This document shows positions 17,232 through 26,267 of a stretch of DNA of 43,767 nt, in pieces. A program made the position numbers and the translations under genes. The stretch spans positions 1 to 43,767 of the forward strand of contig JAMPAO010000011.1 of assembly GCA_023667165.1 (NCBI GenBank), read 5' to 3'. A model generated the notes under the pieces. The model ran no database searches. It worked only from the letters and a program-made list of their open reading frames with translations, and was not told the DNA's origin. The stretch's first letter is position 1, and the number at the start of each line of letters is the position of its first letter. The DNA is from Ruminococcus sp. Its GTDB lineage: Bacteria > Bacillota > Clostridia > Oscillospirales > Ruminococcaceae.

Positions 17232-18059
17232 ATGAACGATTTGAGCGAAGTGCTTGTGGATCCGAGGTCGGACGAAAAATTCAACCGCCTTTTCAGAAAT
17301 ACTCTGAAGAAAAATCATCTTGCGGTGGAAAAAAGAAGTTCGCGGGATTACTATATAATAACGGACGGAAAGGATTCCCTGGGTTTCGACATATCCGCCG
17401 AAAAATACGATTTTGTAAAAAACAGATCCGCCGCCGCTGCCGGCAGGCTTGTGGAAAAGGTCAAGCGCGATTTTGATATTCTGGAAAGACTTGTTTCATT
17501 TACCAACGGACAGGAATTTTTGAGGTATACCGTAATGCGCGGCGAGGAGATAGGCAGGGGAATGATCTCGGAAAATTTTATGGGAAATATAAACAAGGTC
17601 GTCTGCTATACCGCCGACGACGTTTCCTGCCGCATTCTCGATGAAAGCTATATGAAAAAGTGGGACGTGCCCCGTGAGGTGCTTTTTTCCGTTGCCGACA
17701 GGAATATGTGCAGACTGCTGAAAAAAACCGAATACGCCGAAAGCGTCATAAACGCCGGAGAGGAGATACGCTGCCTTGATTTCAAAGCCGAGGGCAGCGA
17801 TCTTACGGTGGCTCTTATGATGTGCGCCGATTTCAGGGATTATATATCGTCGCTGCTGAGTCCGAAATTTCTTGTGGCTGCTCCCTCAAAGGACTCTCTT
17901 ATAGTTCTTTCCGAGGTTACGAACAACGTCCTTGAGCGGCTGGGTTCGGCGATAGTGGGAGAGTACCGTTGGGCGTCCAAGCCGCTTACAACGGATATTT
18001 TCCTGTATACCTCGCAGGGAGTGCAGACGGCGGGGCATTTTTCGGAGATCGATAACTGA
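17232..18059 (+). CDS. DUF1444 (YtpQ)-like protein
   Basis: A 275-residue cytoplasmic protein with no signal peptide or membrane segment. The second half follows the order I recall for the DUF1444/YtpQ family: a segment like VCYTADDVSCRILDES, then WDVPREVLFSVADRNMCR, then SPKFLVAAPSKDSLIVL, then a closing KPLTTDIFLYT strand. The function of that family is unknown. AAAGGAG at 17211-17217 sits inside the longer GTG-started frame (17208), so I place the start at the ATG at 17232, although the 14-base spacing is long. It heads a run of same-strand genes leading into the MoxR cluster. Confidence 0.6.
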   Translation: MNDLSEVLVDPRSDEKFNRLFRNTLKKNHLAVEKRSSRDYYIITDGKDSLGFDISAEKYDFVKNRSAAAAGRLVEKVKRDFDILERLVSFTNGQEFLRYTVMRGEEIGRGMISENFMGNINKVVCYTADDVSCRILDESYMKKWDVPREVLFSVADRNMCRLLKKTEYAESVINAGEEIRCLDFKAEGSDLTVALMMCADFRDYISSLLSPKFLVAAPSKDSLIVLSEVTNNVLERLGSAIVGEYRWASKPLTTDIFLYTSQGVQTAGHFSEIDN

Positions 18060-18096
18060 CCGGATAAGTTTATTCGAAAAGGAGAGTTTTTTACAT

Positions 18097-19269
18097 ATGA
18101 AGAAAATGAGCGATAAAAACAAGAAGCTGATGATAAGGATAGTAATGTTTGTCATGGCGATCCTAATGATACTTGCATTTGTGGCTCTTCCGCTGAGCCA
18201 GGTGTCCGCAGAGGAGGACAACACGGACGTTTCCGTAGAATCTTTTGAAACGGGAAAGCTCGCTCAGGCGATAGAAATAGCCAAGGACGGCACGGATCTT
18301 AACCTTATCAAAAGGATAACCGTCAGCGGCGGCGTTTTGAACCCGTCGGATTATTCTGCGCTCTGCGGATATCCGAATTTGGAGTACATATTTCTTTCCG
18401 AGTGCGAAACGGAGAACGGGATCATTCCCGATAACGCCCTTGCTTCAAGAAACAAGATATTGTATATAAGCCTCCCTAAAAATACGGTGACAATAGGCAG
18501 CAGGGCTTTTTCGGGCAACCGTACTCTGCTTAAGATCTCCGTTCCCGATACGGTCAGAAACATCGGCGACTATGCCTTTGAGGGCTGCGAAAGCGCGGAG
18601 AGCTTTTCATTTCCCGCGCAGCTTGAAACGATAGGCGTCGGAGCGTTTTCCGACTGCAAGGCTCTTACGGGATTTGCGCTGCCCGAGGCGGTGACCGAAA
18701 TACCCGACCGGTGCTTTTCAAAATGCAGCTTTACGGAGCTTCATTTAGGTCCTCAGGTGAAAAAAATAGGCAGCGGAGCGTTTTCCGACTGCCACAGTCT
18801 TACCGATATCTATTATTACGGCAAAACGGCTCCCGTAAGCGATCAGAGCGCGTTCCAGAACCTAAAGGTAACTATCCATACCTACGAGGGCGGGGAAGGC
18901 TTTGACAGCCTTGAAAGCAATTTTGTGTCCGTAAATACCGATCTGAGCGAGGACAGCGTGTATATCCCTCCTCAGTCTGCCGAAACAGCCGGAACAGATC
19001 CCGCATATTCGGACAGCGAACCTGCGTCTTCAGCCGATACGGAGAGCACGGCGGCGGAAACGGAAGCTGTGCGTGAAACGGATCCGTCCGCCGAGGCTGC
19101 CGCAGAAAATAAGGAGGAAACCGATACAGCCGCCGCAGTTGCCGCCGACGTTACCGTTAGGCAAGACTCCGGCTTCAGCGGACTTTCCGTTGCAATAATA
19201 GCGGTTCTCTGTGCCGCTCTTGCCGTTACGGTTACTTTGTTGGTTGTAAACACCCGAAAGAAACGGTAG
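18097..19269 (+). CDS. BspA-type leucine-rich repeat protein with two membrane anchors
   Basis: A 390-residue protein with an N-terminal signal/anchor helix (about 12-36), a run of BspA-like LRR_5 repeats (about 90-235, each with the pattern I...AF.GC..L..I.LP..V..IG), a Ser/Glu/Thr/Ala-rich low-complexity stalk (about 290-350) and a C-terminal transmembrane helix (LSVAIIAVLCAALAVTVTLLVV) followed by NTRKKR. The repeats are therefore displayed outside. BspA repeats serve adhesion or protein binding. The stalk is compositionally like a surface linker. It has an AAAGGAG RBS and is followed after 40 bp by moxR. Confidence 0.85.
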   Translation: MKKMSDKNKKLMIRIVMFVMAILMILAFVALPLSQVSAEEDNTDVSVESFETGKLAQAIEIAKDGTDLNLIKRITVSGGVLNPSDYSALCGYPNLEYIFLSECETENGIIPDNALASRNKILYISLPKNTVTIGSRAFSGNRTLLKISVPDTVRNIGDYAFEGCESAESFSFPAQLETIGVGAFSDCKALTGFALPEAVTEIPDRCFSKCSFTELHLGPQVKKIGSGAFSDCHSLTDIYYYGKTAPVSDQSAFQNLKVTIHTYEGGEGFDSLESNFVSVNTDLSEDSVYIPPQSAETAGTDPAYSDSEPASSADTESTAAETEAVRETDPSAEAAAENKEETDTAAAVAADVTVRQDSGFSGLSVAIIAVLCAALAVTVTLLVVNTRKKR

Positions 19270-19309
19270 GTCTGTTTTTCTATCAAAATACGAAAGGAAG
19301 TATCGCAGC

Positions 19310-20272
19310 ATGACCGAAAGACCAGCAGATAAAAACGAAAAGATAACGGCGCTCACCGACAGTGTGGAAAAGGTCATCGTCGGCAAGCGCGGCGTTATCG
19401 AGCTTGTTATAGCCGCAATGCTGTCCGGAGGACATATACTTATAGAGGACGTGCCGGGAGTGGGAAAAACTCAGCTCGTATCCGCCCTTTCCCGTTCCTG
19501 CGGAGGCGTGTTCGGAAGGATACAGCTTACTCCCGATGTAATGCCGTCGGATATAACGGGTTTTACGATGATAAACACAGCCACTCACGAAAACGAGTTC
19601 AGAAAGGGAGCGGCGTTCTGCAATTTTCTTCTCGCCGACGAGATCAACCGCGCTTCGCCCAAGTCGCAGTCTGCCCTGCTGGAGATAATGGAGGAGGGAC
19701 AGGTGAGCATTGACGGAAATACCTATCGGCTTCCTCAGCCGTTTATGGTCCTTGCAACGCAAAATCCCGTGGAAACTTACGGTACGTATCATCTGCCAGA
19801 AGCGCAGATGGACAGATTTATTATGAGGATAAGCATGGGATATCCCGATAAAAGGGACGAAATGGAGATACTTGTGCGAAACGAGCAAAGCGTTTCTCCC
19901 AAGCAGCTCACGGAGGTGCTTAGCTGCGAGGATATAATGGCTCTGCGCGAGAAAACCAAGCTGATAAGATGTGCGGACAATATAAGAGAATATATAGTAT
20001 CTGCGGTAAACGCCACAAGGGAAGCGGATTTTATCCGTCTTGGAGTAAGTCCCAGAGGGAGCATAGCTCTTTACAGGACTGCCAAGGCGTATGCAATGAT
20101 ATCGGGCAGAGGATACGTTATCCCCGACGATGTGAAGACCCTTGCTCCCTATGTTCTGGCTCACCGGATCATTTTAACGCCGAAGGGCAGATCCGTATGC
20201 GGCAGCGAGGAGGAGGCGGTGCGCAGGGTGCTTGATTCGGTGCCTGTTCCCATTGACCGCGCCGGAGTGTAA
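19310..20272 (+). CDS. MoxR-family AAA+ ATPase
   Basis: A 320-residue AAA+ ATPase with Walker A PGVGKT (about 49-54), Walker B LLADEIN (107-113), SALLEIMEEGQVSIDG after it, and the sensor region VLATQNPVETYGTYHLPEAQMDRF typical of MoxR. MoxR proteins act as chaperones that mature or activate partner complexes, often with DUF58 and VWA proteins. The next two genes, DUF58 and transglutaminase, form the classical set. AAAGGA precedes the ATG. Confidence 0.94.
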   Translation: MTERPADKNEKITALTDSVEKVIVGKRGVIELVIAAMLSGGHILIEDVPGVGKTQLVSALSRSCGGVFGRIQLTPDVMPSDITGFTMINTATHENEFRKGAAFCNFLLADEINRASPKSQSALLEIMEEGQVSIDGNTYRLPQPFMVLATQNPVETYGTYHLPEAQMDRFIMRISMGYPDKRDEMEILVRNEQSVSPKQLTEVLSCEDIMALREKTKLIRCADNIREYIVSAVNATREADFIRLGVSPRGSIALYRTAKAYAMISGRGYVIPDDVKTLAPYVLAHRIILTPKGRSVCGSEEEAVRRVLDSVPVPIDRAGV

Positions 20273-20276
20273 GAAG

Positions 20277-21506
20277 ATGAGGGTAACAGTTATAATAGGA
20301 AGGGTGTTAAATTTTCTTGCGGCTGTGGCTTTATGCACGGTGTTTGCCCTTTACATGAGCGCGAGAATAGGCTGGTTTCTTGTAACCGCGTTTATTGCGG
20401 CTCCTGTTATATCCGTTTGTATCGCTTTGCTGTTCAGGACAAGGATATATGCACGCTGCGGCGCCGGTTCCGCTCTGCTGAGCAAGGGCGAAAGCTGCAC
20501 GGTGGATATCAGCATAGTAAACGACTGTTTCCTGCCCTCTCCGCCCGTAATAGTGGAGATATACGATTCGCCGCAGGTAAGGTGCGGCTGCAGGCAGTTC
20601 AGCGTTTCGGTAATGCCTTATTCCTCCGAAAGCGTAAATGCGGAATTTACGGCAAAATTCTGCGGATATTCCTCGGTGGGAGTCAGCCGGATAAGGATAA
20701 CCGATTATTTCGGTCTGATAAGTATTGAACCTTCGGGGATCGACCTTGACGGACTTGCGGAAAAAATTGCGGTGCTGCCGGATATAGCGGATATTCCCGA
20801 AAACGACGGCATTACCCGAAAAATAAGAGAGATGGCTGCAAGCGCGGACGACAGCGAGGATACAGCGGAAAGCGGCATGAACGTTTTCGGGGGATATCCC
20901 GGGTACGATATAAGAGAATATGTACCGGGAGATCCGCTCAAAAGAATAAACTGGAAGCAGTCAGCCAAAAAGGGAAAGCTCCTTGTCCGTCTTGACGACG
21001 AGGCTGTGTGTACGTCGCTGACGGTCGTTCTTGACAGTGTGTTCGATATGCCCGAAATGAACAAGCGCGCTCTTCTTACGGAAAAGGAATTTGAAGAATA
21101 TACATATGAGGATATCGAGCCGCTTATCGCTCAGACTGCCGTGGAAAGATCGCTGGGAGTTCTTTCCATGCTTCTCGGAGGCGGCTATTCTCTCAGCTTT
21201 ATGATGTGCGGAAAAAACGGCTGGGAGGCTTACAGCATACCCGATCAGGGAGCATTGAGCGAGCTGCGCACCGAGCTTGCCAAATATTCCTTTCAAAAAG
21301 CTTCGGATATGTCCCGCTTTCCCGCAGAGGAGCTTTCGCTGCAAAAGGGTTCGGTTTCGGTTTTCTGCACGCCGTTCATTGACAGGGAGCTTGCTGCCGC
21401 TTGCTCGCAGTATTCGGGAAACGATTCAAAGGGAGCGCTGAATACCGCTGTTTATGCTGTCTGCGGATCCGGTTCCGTCGGGGAGGTCAATGATGAAAAC
21501 GCTTGA
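20277..21506 (+). CDS. DUF58-domain membrane protein
   Basis: A 409-residue protein with two N-terminal transmembrane segments (about 8-50) and a DUF58 domain marked by GYDIREYVPGDPLKRINW and KKGKLLVRLDDE. The domain belongs to the VWA-like fold group and is a regular partner of MoxR ATPases. The start at 20277, four bases after the moxR stop, is preceded by GGAG. The end overlaps the transglutaminase gene by 14 bp, showing tight coupling. Confidence 0.9.
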   Translation: MRVTVIIGRVLNFLAAVALCTVFALYMSARIGWFLVTAFIAAPVISVCIALLFRTRIYARCGAGSALLSKGESCTVDISIVNDCFLPSPPVIVEIYDSPQVRCGCRQFSVSVMPYSSESVNAEFTAKFCGYSSVGVSRIRITDYFGLISIEPSGIDLDGLAEKIAVLPDIADIPENDGITRKIREMAASADDSEDTAESGMNVFGGYPGYDIREYVPGDPLKRINWKQSAKKGKLLVRLDDEAVCTSLTVVLDSVFDMPEMNKRALLTEKEFEEYTYEDIEPLIAQTAVERSLGVLSMLLGGGYSLSFMMCGKNGWEAYSIPDQGALSELRTELAKYSFQKASDMSRFPAEELSLQKGSVSVFCTPFIDRELAAACSQYSGNDSKGALNTAVYAVCGSGSVGEVNDENA

Positions 21507-23772
21507 AAGCTTCTTTAAGAAGAATACTCGGAAAATTCTTCCGTTCCTGCTTACCGTATCGCTCAGTCTTTCTCTCTTTTCAATATATCAGATCTCTTTT
21601 TTTTCCGTCTGGACGCTTGCGATAATTCTTGTAAGCGCGGTGATGTTTCTTTTCTGCGATTTTATAAACAAGCATCATTTTATCGGCGGCACGGCGCTTA
21701 CGGTGGTGATAATGCTTGCCCTTTTTACGTTTATCAGGCTTGCGCTGGGACACGATCTGGGTCAGAGCTTCCAGGCGTGGTTTCTGACGGGCGCGGATCA
21801 GGTAAGCACGAGTACGGAATTTCTTCTTGCCTTTATGGTCAGCTTTGTGCCTTTTTTCGCGGTGGTAATATATTATTTTACTTTAGTGCTTTACCGAATG
21901 TCGTTTCTTACTCTTATCTGTCTGATACCCTGCTCGGTGTCGGTAAAGGTGCTGACGGATATCGACAATGTTTACATATCCGTCATAGCCATACTGAGCG
22001 TTGCGGTGCTTATGCAGAACGTAAGGAGCGAAAGAGAGCGTGCCATGAGCAGATCGGGAACGGCAGCTTCTCTTTTTTCCGCGGCGTTTTTTATTTTTGT
22101 GCTGCTCATTGCTTCGGCTGCAATACCAAAGGAAAGCGAAACAAGATATTACGACAGATTTGAGGAGCTGTTCATGGACAGGACCATGAACGGCAGACTG
22201 CTCAGCGACTATTCTCTTATGAGCGAATTTTCGGGCGGCGCGGATTTGTTCAGAAATTTTTCCAATGTGCGTATGTATACCCTGTACGGAGAATATCCCC
22301 CTTATTTCAAGCGTCAGACCTTCGATTACTACGATTTTGAAAATAAAAGGTGGTATCCCGACGAATACTATTCCGAACCGTCGGTCACGTCGGAGGAATG
22401 GTCGGAAAAAGCGCAGCTTTACGGACTTGGAGATCTGCAGCGGGCAATAAAGAACGCGGACGGCTATTCTCCCGGCTTTGCGGAAAAATACGGCCTTGAC
22501 CGAATATCCGGATATTCTCCCATTGACGACGGAATAAAGACAATGTACGTACAGTCAGAGGGTTTCGGGGCGATATATTACCTTTCTCCCGCCAGAGCGG
22601 TGAACATTATCCCCTACGGCAGGACGGAGGATATTTATGTCACGCCTGCAGGCGTGTTCAGAAACAGACTGCGTCCTCACAGCAATACTCTGGCGTATCA
22701 GATAGAGTATTACGACGAGTACGGCTCCCGTTTTCTGTGGATGGAACTGGGAGGAGCGGATTTTGACGATAACGGCTGCCTTTTCATGCTTACGGAAATG
22801 TATAATATCCTCGCCGAAAACGACGACCCGCTTGCCGATAATATTTCGGCTTTGATAGACGTCCACGCGGGAGCGGTAAAATACAAGTCGGTATACGAAA
22901 GCAATACGGAAGAGATATCGGAAGAATTATCCGCTCTTGCGCGGGAAGTGACCGCAGGACTTGAGTATGACTGGCAAAAAGCGGAAGCGCTTCAGCGATA
23001 TTTTACAAATACGGATTTTATATACGATCTTGAATACGTTTCTCCCGACGACAGCACGGAGTATTTTGTTTTTACCTCCAAAAGGGGAAGCTGTTCGGAT
23101 TTTGCCTCGGCATTTGTCCTGCTTGCCAGATCCCTGGGACTTACGGTTCGCTATACGGAGGGTTATTCGCCCGATATAACCACCCGTGAGAATACATATG
23201 TGATAAAGGACAGCGGTTCTCACGCATATCCGGAGGTGTATATCCAGAATATGGGCTGGATAGTCTTTGAGCCTACCGTGCCGTCCGATTACAATTCCGT
23301 TGCCGCAGACGACGCGGGCGATATAGTGTTCCGTGTGGATTACGATCTTGTGACGGTCATCTGCGCCATAGCGGGCATATTGCTGATCCTTGCCCTGTCC
23401 GCCGTTGTTCTGTACCCCGTTATATCGGAGAAAAAGTTTGTTTCGGATATTGCAAAGGCGGATCCGAACGACTGCGTAATAATGGTCTACAAAAGAATAT
23501 CTTCAAAAACAGCGTCCAAAATAATAAGAAACAGCGGCTGTCTTACTCCCTATGAGTTCGCGTCGAGGCTTGAAGAAATAACAGGCTGCGATATAAGTCC
23601 CATAGCGTATATTTCCGAGGAAACGGTATACGGCGGAAAAAACGCGGGCGAAGAGGAAAAACGCATATCCTGCGAGGGTTACGGCATGGCTGCGGAAAAA
23701 ATTAAAAAATATTTAAGGGAAAAAAGAAAACAAGACAGAAAGGCGGTCGTAAATCATGGAAAAAGAGATTAA
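21493..23772 (+). CDS. Transglutaminase-like (TgpA-type) membrane protein
   Basis: A 759-residue protein with about six N-terminal membrane helices (to about residue 215), an extracellular region, a transglutaminase core with Cys534 in RGSCSDFASAF and His577 in SHAYPEVYI, then a further transmembrane helix (VTVICAIAGILLILALSAVV) and a cytoplasmic tail. This is the TgpA architecture that accompanies MoxR and DUF58. The reaction is unproven; peptidase or crosslinking activity on the outer face is possible. ATG at 21493 has GGGAGG six bases upstream; the ATG directly before it is too close. Confidence 0.9.
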   Translation: MKTLESFFKKNTRKILPFLLTVSLSLSLFSIYQISFFSVWTLAIILVSAVMFLFCDFINKHHFIGGTALTVVIMLALFTFIRLALGHDLGQSFQAWFLTGADQVSTSTEFLLAFMVSFVPFFAVVIYYFTLVLYRMSFLTLICLIPCSVSVKVLTDIDNVYISVIAILSVAVLMQNVRSERERAMSRSGTAASLFSAAFFIFVLLIASAAIPKESETRYYDRFEELFMDRTMNGRLLSDYSLMSEFSGGADLFRNFSNVRMYTLYGEYPPYFKRQTFDYYDFENKRWYPDEYYSEPSVTSEEWSEKAQLYGLGDLQRAIKNADGYSPGFAEKYGLDRISGYSPIDDGIKTMYVQSEGFGAIYYLSPARAVNIIPYGRTEDIYVTPAGVFRNRLRPHSNTLAYQIEYYDEYGSRFLWMELGGADFDDNGCLFMLTEMYNILAENDDPLADNISALIDVHAGAVKYKSVYESNTEEISEELSALAREVTAGLEYDWQKAEALQRYFTNTDFIYDLEYVSPDDSTEYFVFTSKRGSCSDFASAFVLLARSLGLTVRYTEGYSPDITTRENTYVIKDSGSHAYPEVYIQNMGWIVFEPTVPSDYNSVAADDAGDIVFRVDYDLVTVICAIAGILLILALSAVVLYPVISEKKFVSDIAKADPNDCVIMVYKRISSKTASKIIRNSGCLTPYEFASRLEEITGCDISPIAYISEETVYGGKNAGEEEKRISCEGYGMAAEKIKKYLREKRKQDRKAVVNHGKRD

Positions 23773-24559
23773 ACGCGCGTCCGGCAAGCGCTGCGCGGTG
23801 GTAACGGGAGCAAGCTCGGGGATCGGCAGGGAATTTGCAAGGATACTGGGCAGAAACGGGTATTATCTAGTAATAACCGGCAGAAACGAGAAAGCTCTGA
23901 ACGCCTTGAAAAACGAGATCGGCGAGGAACGCTGCACGGTCATTACAGCCGACCTTGCCGATACAAGGGCGTGTATCGATCTGTGCGCGGAGGCGATGAA
24001 ATTCGATCCCGATATCCTCATAAACAACGCAGGCTTCGGCGTGTACGGGGAATTTACCGAAACGTCGCTTAGCCGAGAGCTTGAGATGATAGACGTCAAC
24101 ATCAAGGCAATGCATATTTTATTTAAGCTGTTTACGCGTTTTTTTGTAAAAAAGGGCAGGGGACAGATACTGAACGTAGCTTCCTCGGCGGGGTTGATGC
24201 CCGGACCTCTCATGAGCTCGTATTATTCGTCCAAAAGCTATGTTATCCGTCAGACGCAGGCCGTTCATGAGGAACTGCGCCGCAGAAAAAGCGGCGTAAA
24301 GGTATCCGTTCTTTGTCCCGGACCCGTTGATACGGAATTTAACGCAAGAGCGGGGATATCCGGCTTTATGAAAAGCATCACCGCAAAGCAGTGCGCGGAG
24401 TATACTTTGAAGCGTATGGGGCATAATAGTCTTATGATAATCCCCACTGTCGGAATGCAGCTTGCGGCGGCGGCAGTGAAGATAGCGCCGGAAAGACTTA
24501 CAGCGGCGGTATCGTATTCTTTGCAGAAGGGGAAAAAACAAATTCATACCGAGAGCTGA
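23756..24559 (+). CDS. Short-chain dehydrogenase/reductase
   Basis: A 267-residue classical SDR with a Rossmann fold: TGASSGIG (17-24) for NADP(H) or NAD(H), NNAG, Ser in NVASSAG, and the catalytic Tyr-Lys in YYSSK. It belongs to the DltE/YqjQ-like group of general SDRs, with a substrate that cannot be inferred. Its start overlaps the transglutaminase end by 17 bp, so it is part of the same operon. Confidence 0.92.
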   Translation: MEKEIKRASGKRCAVVTGASSGIGREFARILGRNGYYLVITGRNEKALNALKNEIGEERCTVITADLADTRACIDLCAEAMKFDPDILINNAGFGVYGEFTETSLSRELEMIDVNIKAMHILFKLFTRFFVKKGRGQILNVASSAGLMPGPLMSSYYSSKSYVIRQTQAVHEELRRRKSGVKVSVLCPGPVDTEFNARAGISGFMKSITAKQCAEYTLKRMGHNSLMIIPTVGMQLAAAAVKIAPERLTAAVSYSLQKGKKQIHTES

Positions 24560-24588
24560 ACATTCCGAAGCCGTAAGACCGCCCAAAG

Positions 24589-24622
24589 ACTGTTCCCGCT
24601 CGGTATCGGGACAAGGAACAGT
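24589..24622 (+). promoter_or_regulatory. Leader hairpin that covers the trxB RBS
   Basis: ACTGTTCC (24589-24596) pairs with GGAACAGT (24615-24622), and the second arm contains the AAGGAA ribosome-binding site of the next gene, whose ATG is at 24629. An alternative inner pairing CCCG/CGGG (24595-24598 with 24607-24610) competes with the outer stem. This could tune translation. Confidence 0.4.
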
Positions 24623-24628
24623 AATAAT

Positions 24629-25540
24629 ATGCGTGACGTTATCGTTATAGGCGCGGGAGCGGCAGGCCTCACGGCGGCAATGTACTGCGGCAGATCGGGA
24701 GCCGATGTTCTTGTAATGGAAAAATATCCCGTTGCGGGAGGTCAGATGAATCTGACCGATACCGTAAGCAATTATCCCGGAATGGCTTCCGTCACGGGAA
24801 TGGAAATAAGCGGCAGTATCAGGAAACAGGCGCTTGCTTCCGGAGCGGAATTTATGACCGCGTCCGTGCGGCAAATAAAGGACGGACGGGTAAAGACCGT
24901 TGTCTGCGACAGCGGAGAATATACTGCGGGAGCAGTCATATATGCGGCGGGAGCGCAGCACAGAAAGCTGGGAGTAAAGGACGAGGACAAATATCTCGGC
25001 AGAGGACTTTCCTACTGCGCGGTATGCGACGGCGGATTTTACCGCAATAGGACAGTCGCTGTCATAGGAGGAGGAGATACCGCTTTGAAGGAAGCGTTGT
25101 ATCTGTCGGAGATATGCTCGAAAGTATACCTTATTCACCGCCGCAGCAGCTTCAGAGGAAATGCCCTTGCACTGAAAAAATGCGAGGAAAAGAAAAATAT
25201 TTCCATTATCAGAAATACGGTATGCACGGGACTTCAGGGAGAAGACAGGCTTACGAGACTTTCTCTTTATACCATGGGAGAGGAATATTTTCTCGACTGC
25301 GGCGGGGTATTCGCCGCTGTGGGAATGGAGCCTGTAAACGCGCCCGTAAAGGATATCTGCCTTACCGACGGCAACGGCTATATTGTGGCGGGAGAGGACT
25401 GCATAACCTCCGTTCCCGGCATTTTCGCGGCGGGGGACGTAAGAACAAAGCCGCTGCGCCAGATAATTACCGCCTGCGCCGACGGAGCTGAAGCCGCAAA
25501 TTCGGCGGAAAATTATCTGAAAATGAATTTGACCGGCTAA
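24629..25540 (+). CDS. trxB: Thioredoxin reductase-like flavoprotein
   Basis: A 303-residue FAD enzyme with GAGAAG (8-13) for FAD, the redox pair Cys130-Ala-Val-Cys133-Asp-Gly, GGGDTA (147-152) for NAD(P)H and the closing FAAGDV FAD motif. This is the thioredoxin reductase fold and order; CAVC replaces the more common CATC. It moves electrons from NADPH, or ferredoxin in some clostridial enzymes, to thioredoxin. The NADPH-binding HRRSSFRG motif is present, which favours NADPH. No thioredoxin gene is adjacent. It sits 69 bp after the SDR gene and before a strong terminator. Confidence 0.9.
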   Translation: MRDVIVIGAGAAGLTAAMYCGRSGADVLVMEKYPVAGGQMNLTDTVSNYPGMASVTGMEISGSIRKQALASGAEFMTASVRQIKDGRVKTVVCDSGEYTAGAVIYAAGAQHRKLGVKDEDKYLGRGLSYCAVCDGGFYRNRTVAVIGGGDTALKEALYLSEICSKVYLIHRRSSFRGNALALKKCEEKKNISIIRNTVCTGLQGEDRLTRLSLYTMGEEYFLDCGGVFAAVGMEPVNAPVKDICLTDGNGYIVAGEDCITSVPGIFAAGDVRTKPLRQIITACADGAEAANSAENYLKMNLTG

Positions 25541-25575
25541 AGGCAAATGGTAATAAACGGATAGCCATACATTCA

Positions 25576-25608
25576 ATATAACGGCGGACAAAGCCGTTAT
25601 ATTTTTTA
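25576..25608 (+). terminator. Strong intrinsic terminator after trxB
   Basis: A 10-bp perfect stem (25576-25585 with 25593-25602), 7-nt loop and a run of six T. It closes the plus-strand operon before the sigma factor cassette. Confidence 0.9.
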
Positions 25609-25712
25609 ATGAGCAAAATAAAATTTCACAATTATTTAACAAAAAATACCCATAAAAATACGCTCTTCCAAACGTATAAGATAATGAAAACGGTCAAACG
25701 GGGTGAAAAGGA

Positions 25713-26267
25713 ATGACTGAAAGCAGATTTGCCCGATGCATGGAAACGCTTGCACAGGGACAGATGCAGGGACTGAAAGAGGTCTATGACGAATACGGAA
25801 AAATGATCTATTCCGTAGTTTTGAAGCTGTGCAGAAATTCTCATACGGCAGAGGACATAACCCAGGAATTTTTTCTTAAACTGAAAAATGCTGCAGCGGT
25901 TTACAGGGAAAATACGGGTCATAAAAAATGGCTGATAATATCCGCAAGAAATCTCGCATTGGATCATATGCGGAAAAACAGCCGCGAGCTTCCTGTGAGT
26001 ATGCAGGACGGGGAGGAGGAAAGCAGCCCCCTTTCCGAAATTCCCGCCGCCGCAGATACAGAGGAAGAGGCAATGTCCGAAATGAGCGTAAACAAACTGC
26101 TTGAAGGTCTTGACGACAGGCTGCGGGAGATAATACATCTGAAAATTTACTGCGGACTGACCTTTGCCGAAATATCCCAAACGCTGAAGATCCCCCCGGG
26201 AACGGTGTCGTGGCGGTACAATTCGGCGATAAAAAAGCTCAGAAAAATCTATGAGGAGGTGCGGTAA
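25713..26267 (+). CDS. ECF-type RNA polymerase sigma factor
   Basis: A 184-residue sigma-70 family protein with region 2 (YGKMIYSVVLKLCRNSHTAEDITQEFFLKL, RENTGHKKWLIISARNLALDHMRK) and region 4 (LDDRLREIIHLKIYCGLTFAEISQTLKIPPGTVSWRYNSAIKKLRK, a helix-turn-helix). Regions 3 and 1 are missing, as in ECF factors. The linker is long and acidic. It overlaps the following membrane protein by one base (TAATG), the usual sigma/anti-sigma coupling. GAAAAGGA precedes the ATG. The cognate promoter could not be identified by eye. Confidence 0.92.
   Translation: MTESRFARCMETLAQGQMQGLKEVYDEYGKMIYSVVLKLCRNSHTAEDITQEFFLKLKNAAAVYRENTGHKKWLIISARNLALDHMRKNSRELPVSMQDGEEESSPLSEIPAAADTEEEAMSEMSVNKLLEGLDDRLREIIHLKIYCGLTFAEISQTLKIPPGTVSWRYNSAIKKLRKIYEEVR

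Noticed and set aside
24119..25642. A 507-codon minus-strand open frame
   Set aside because: It lies opposite the SDR and thioredoxin reductase genes, which have full catalytic motifs; its translation is low in recognisable features and runs through the trxB terminator.
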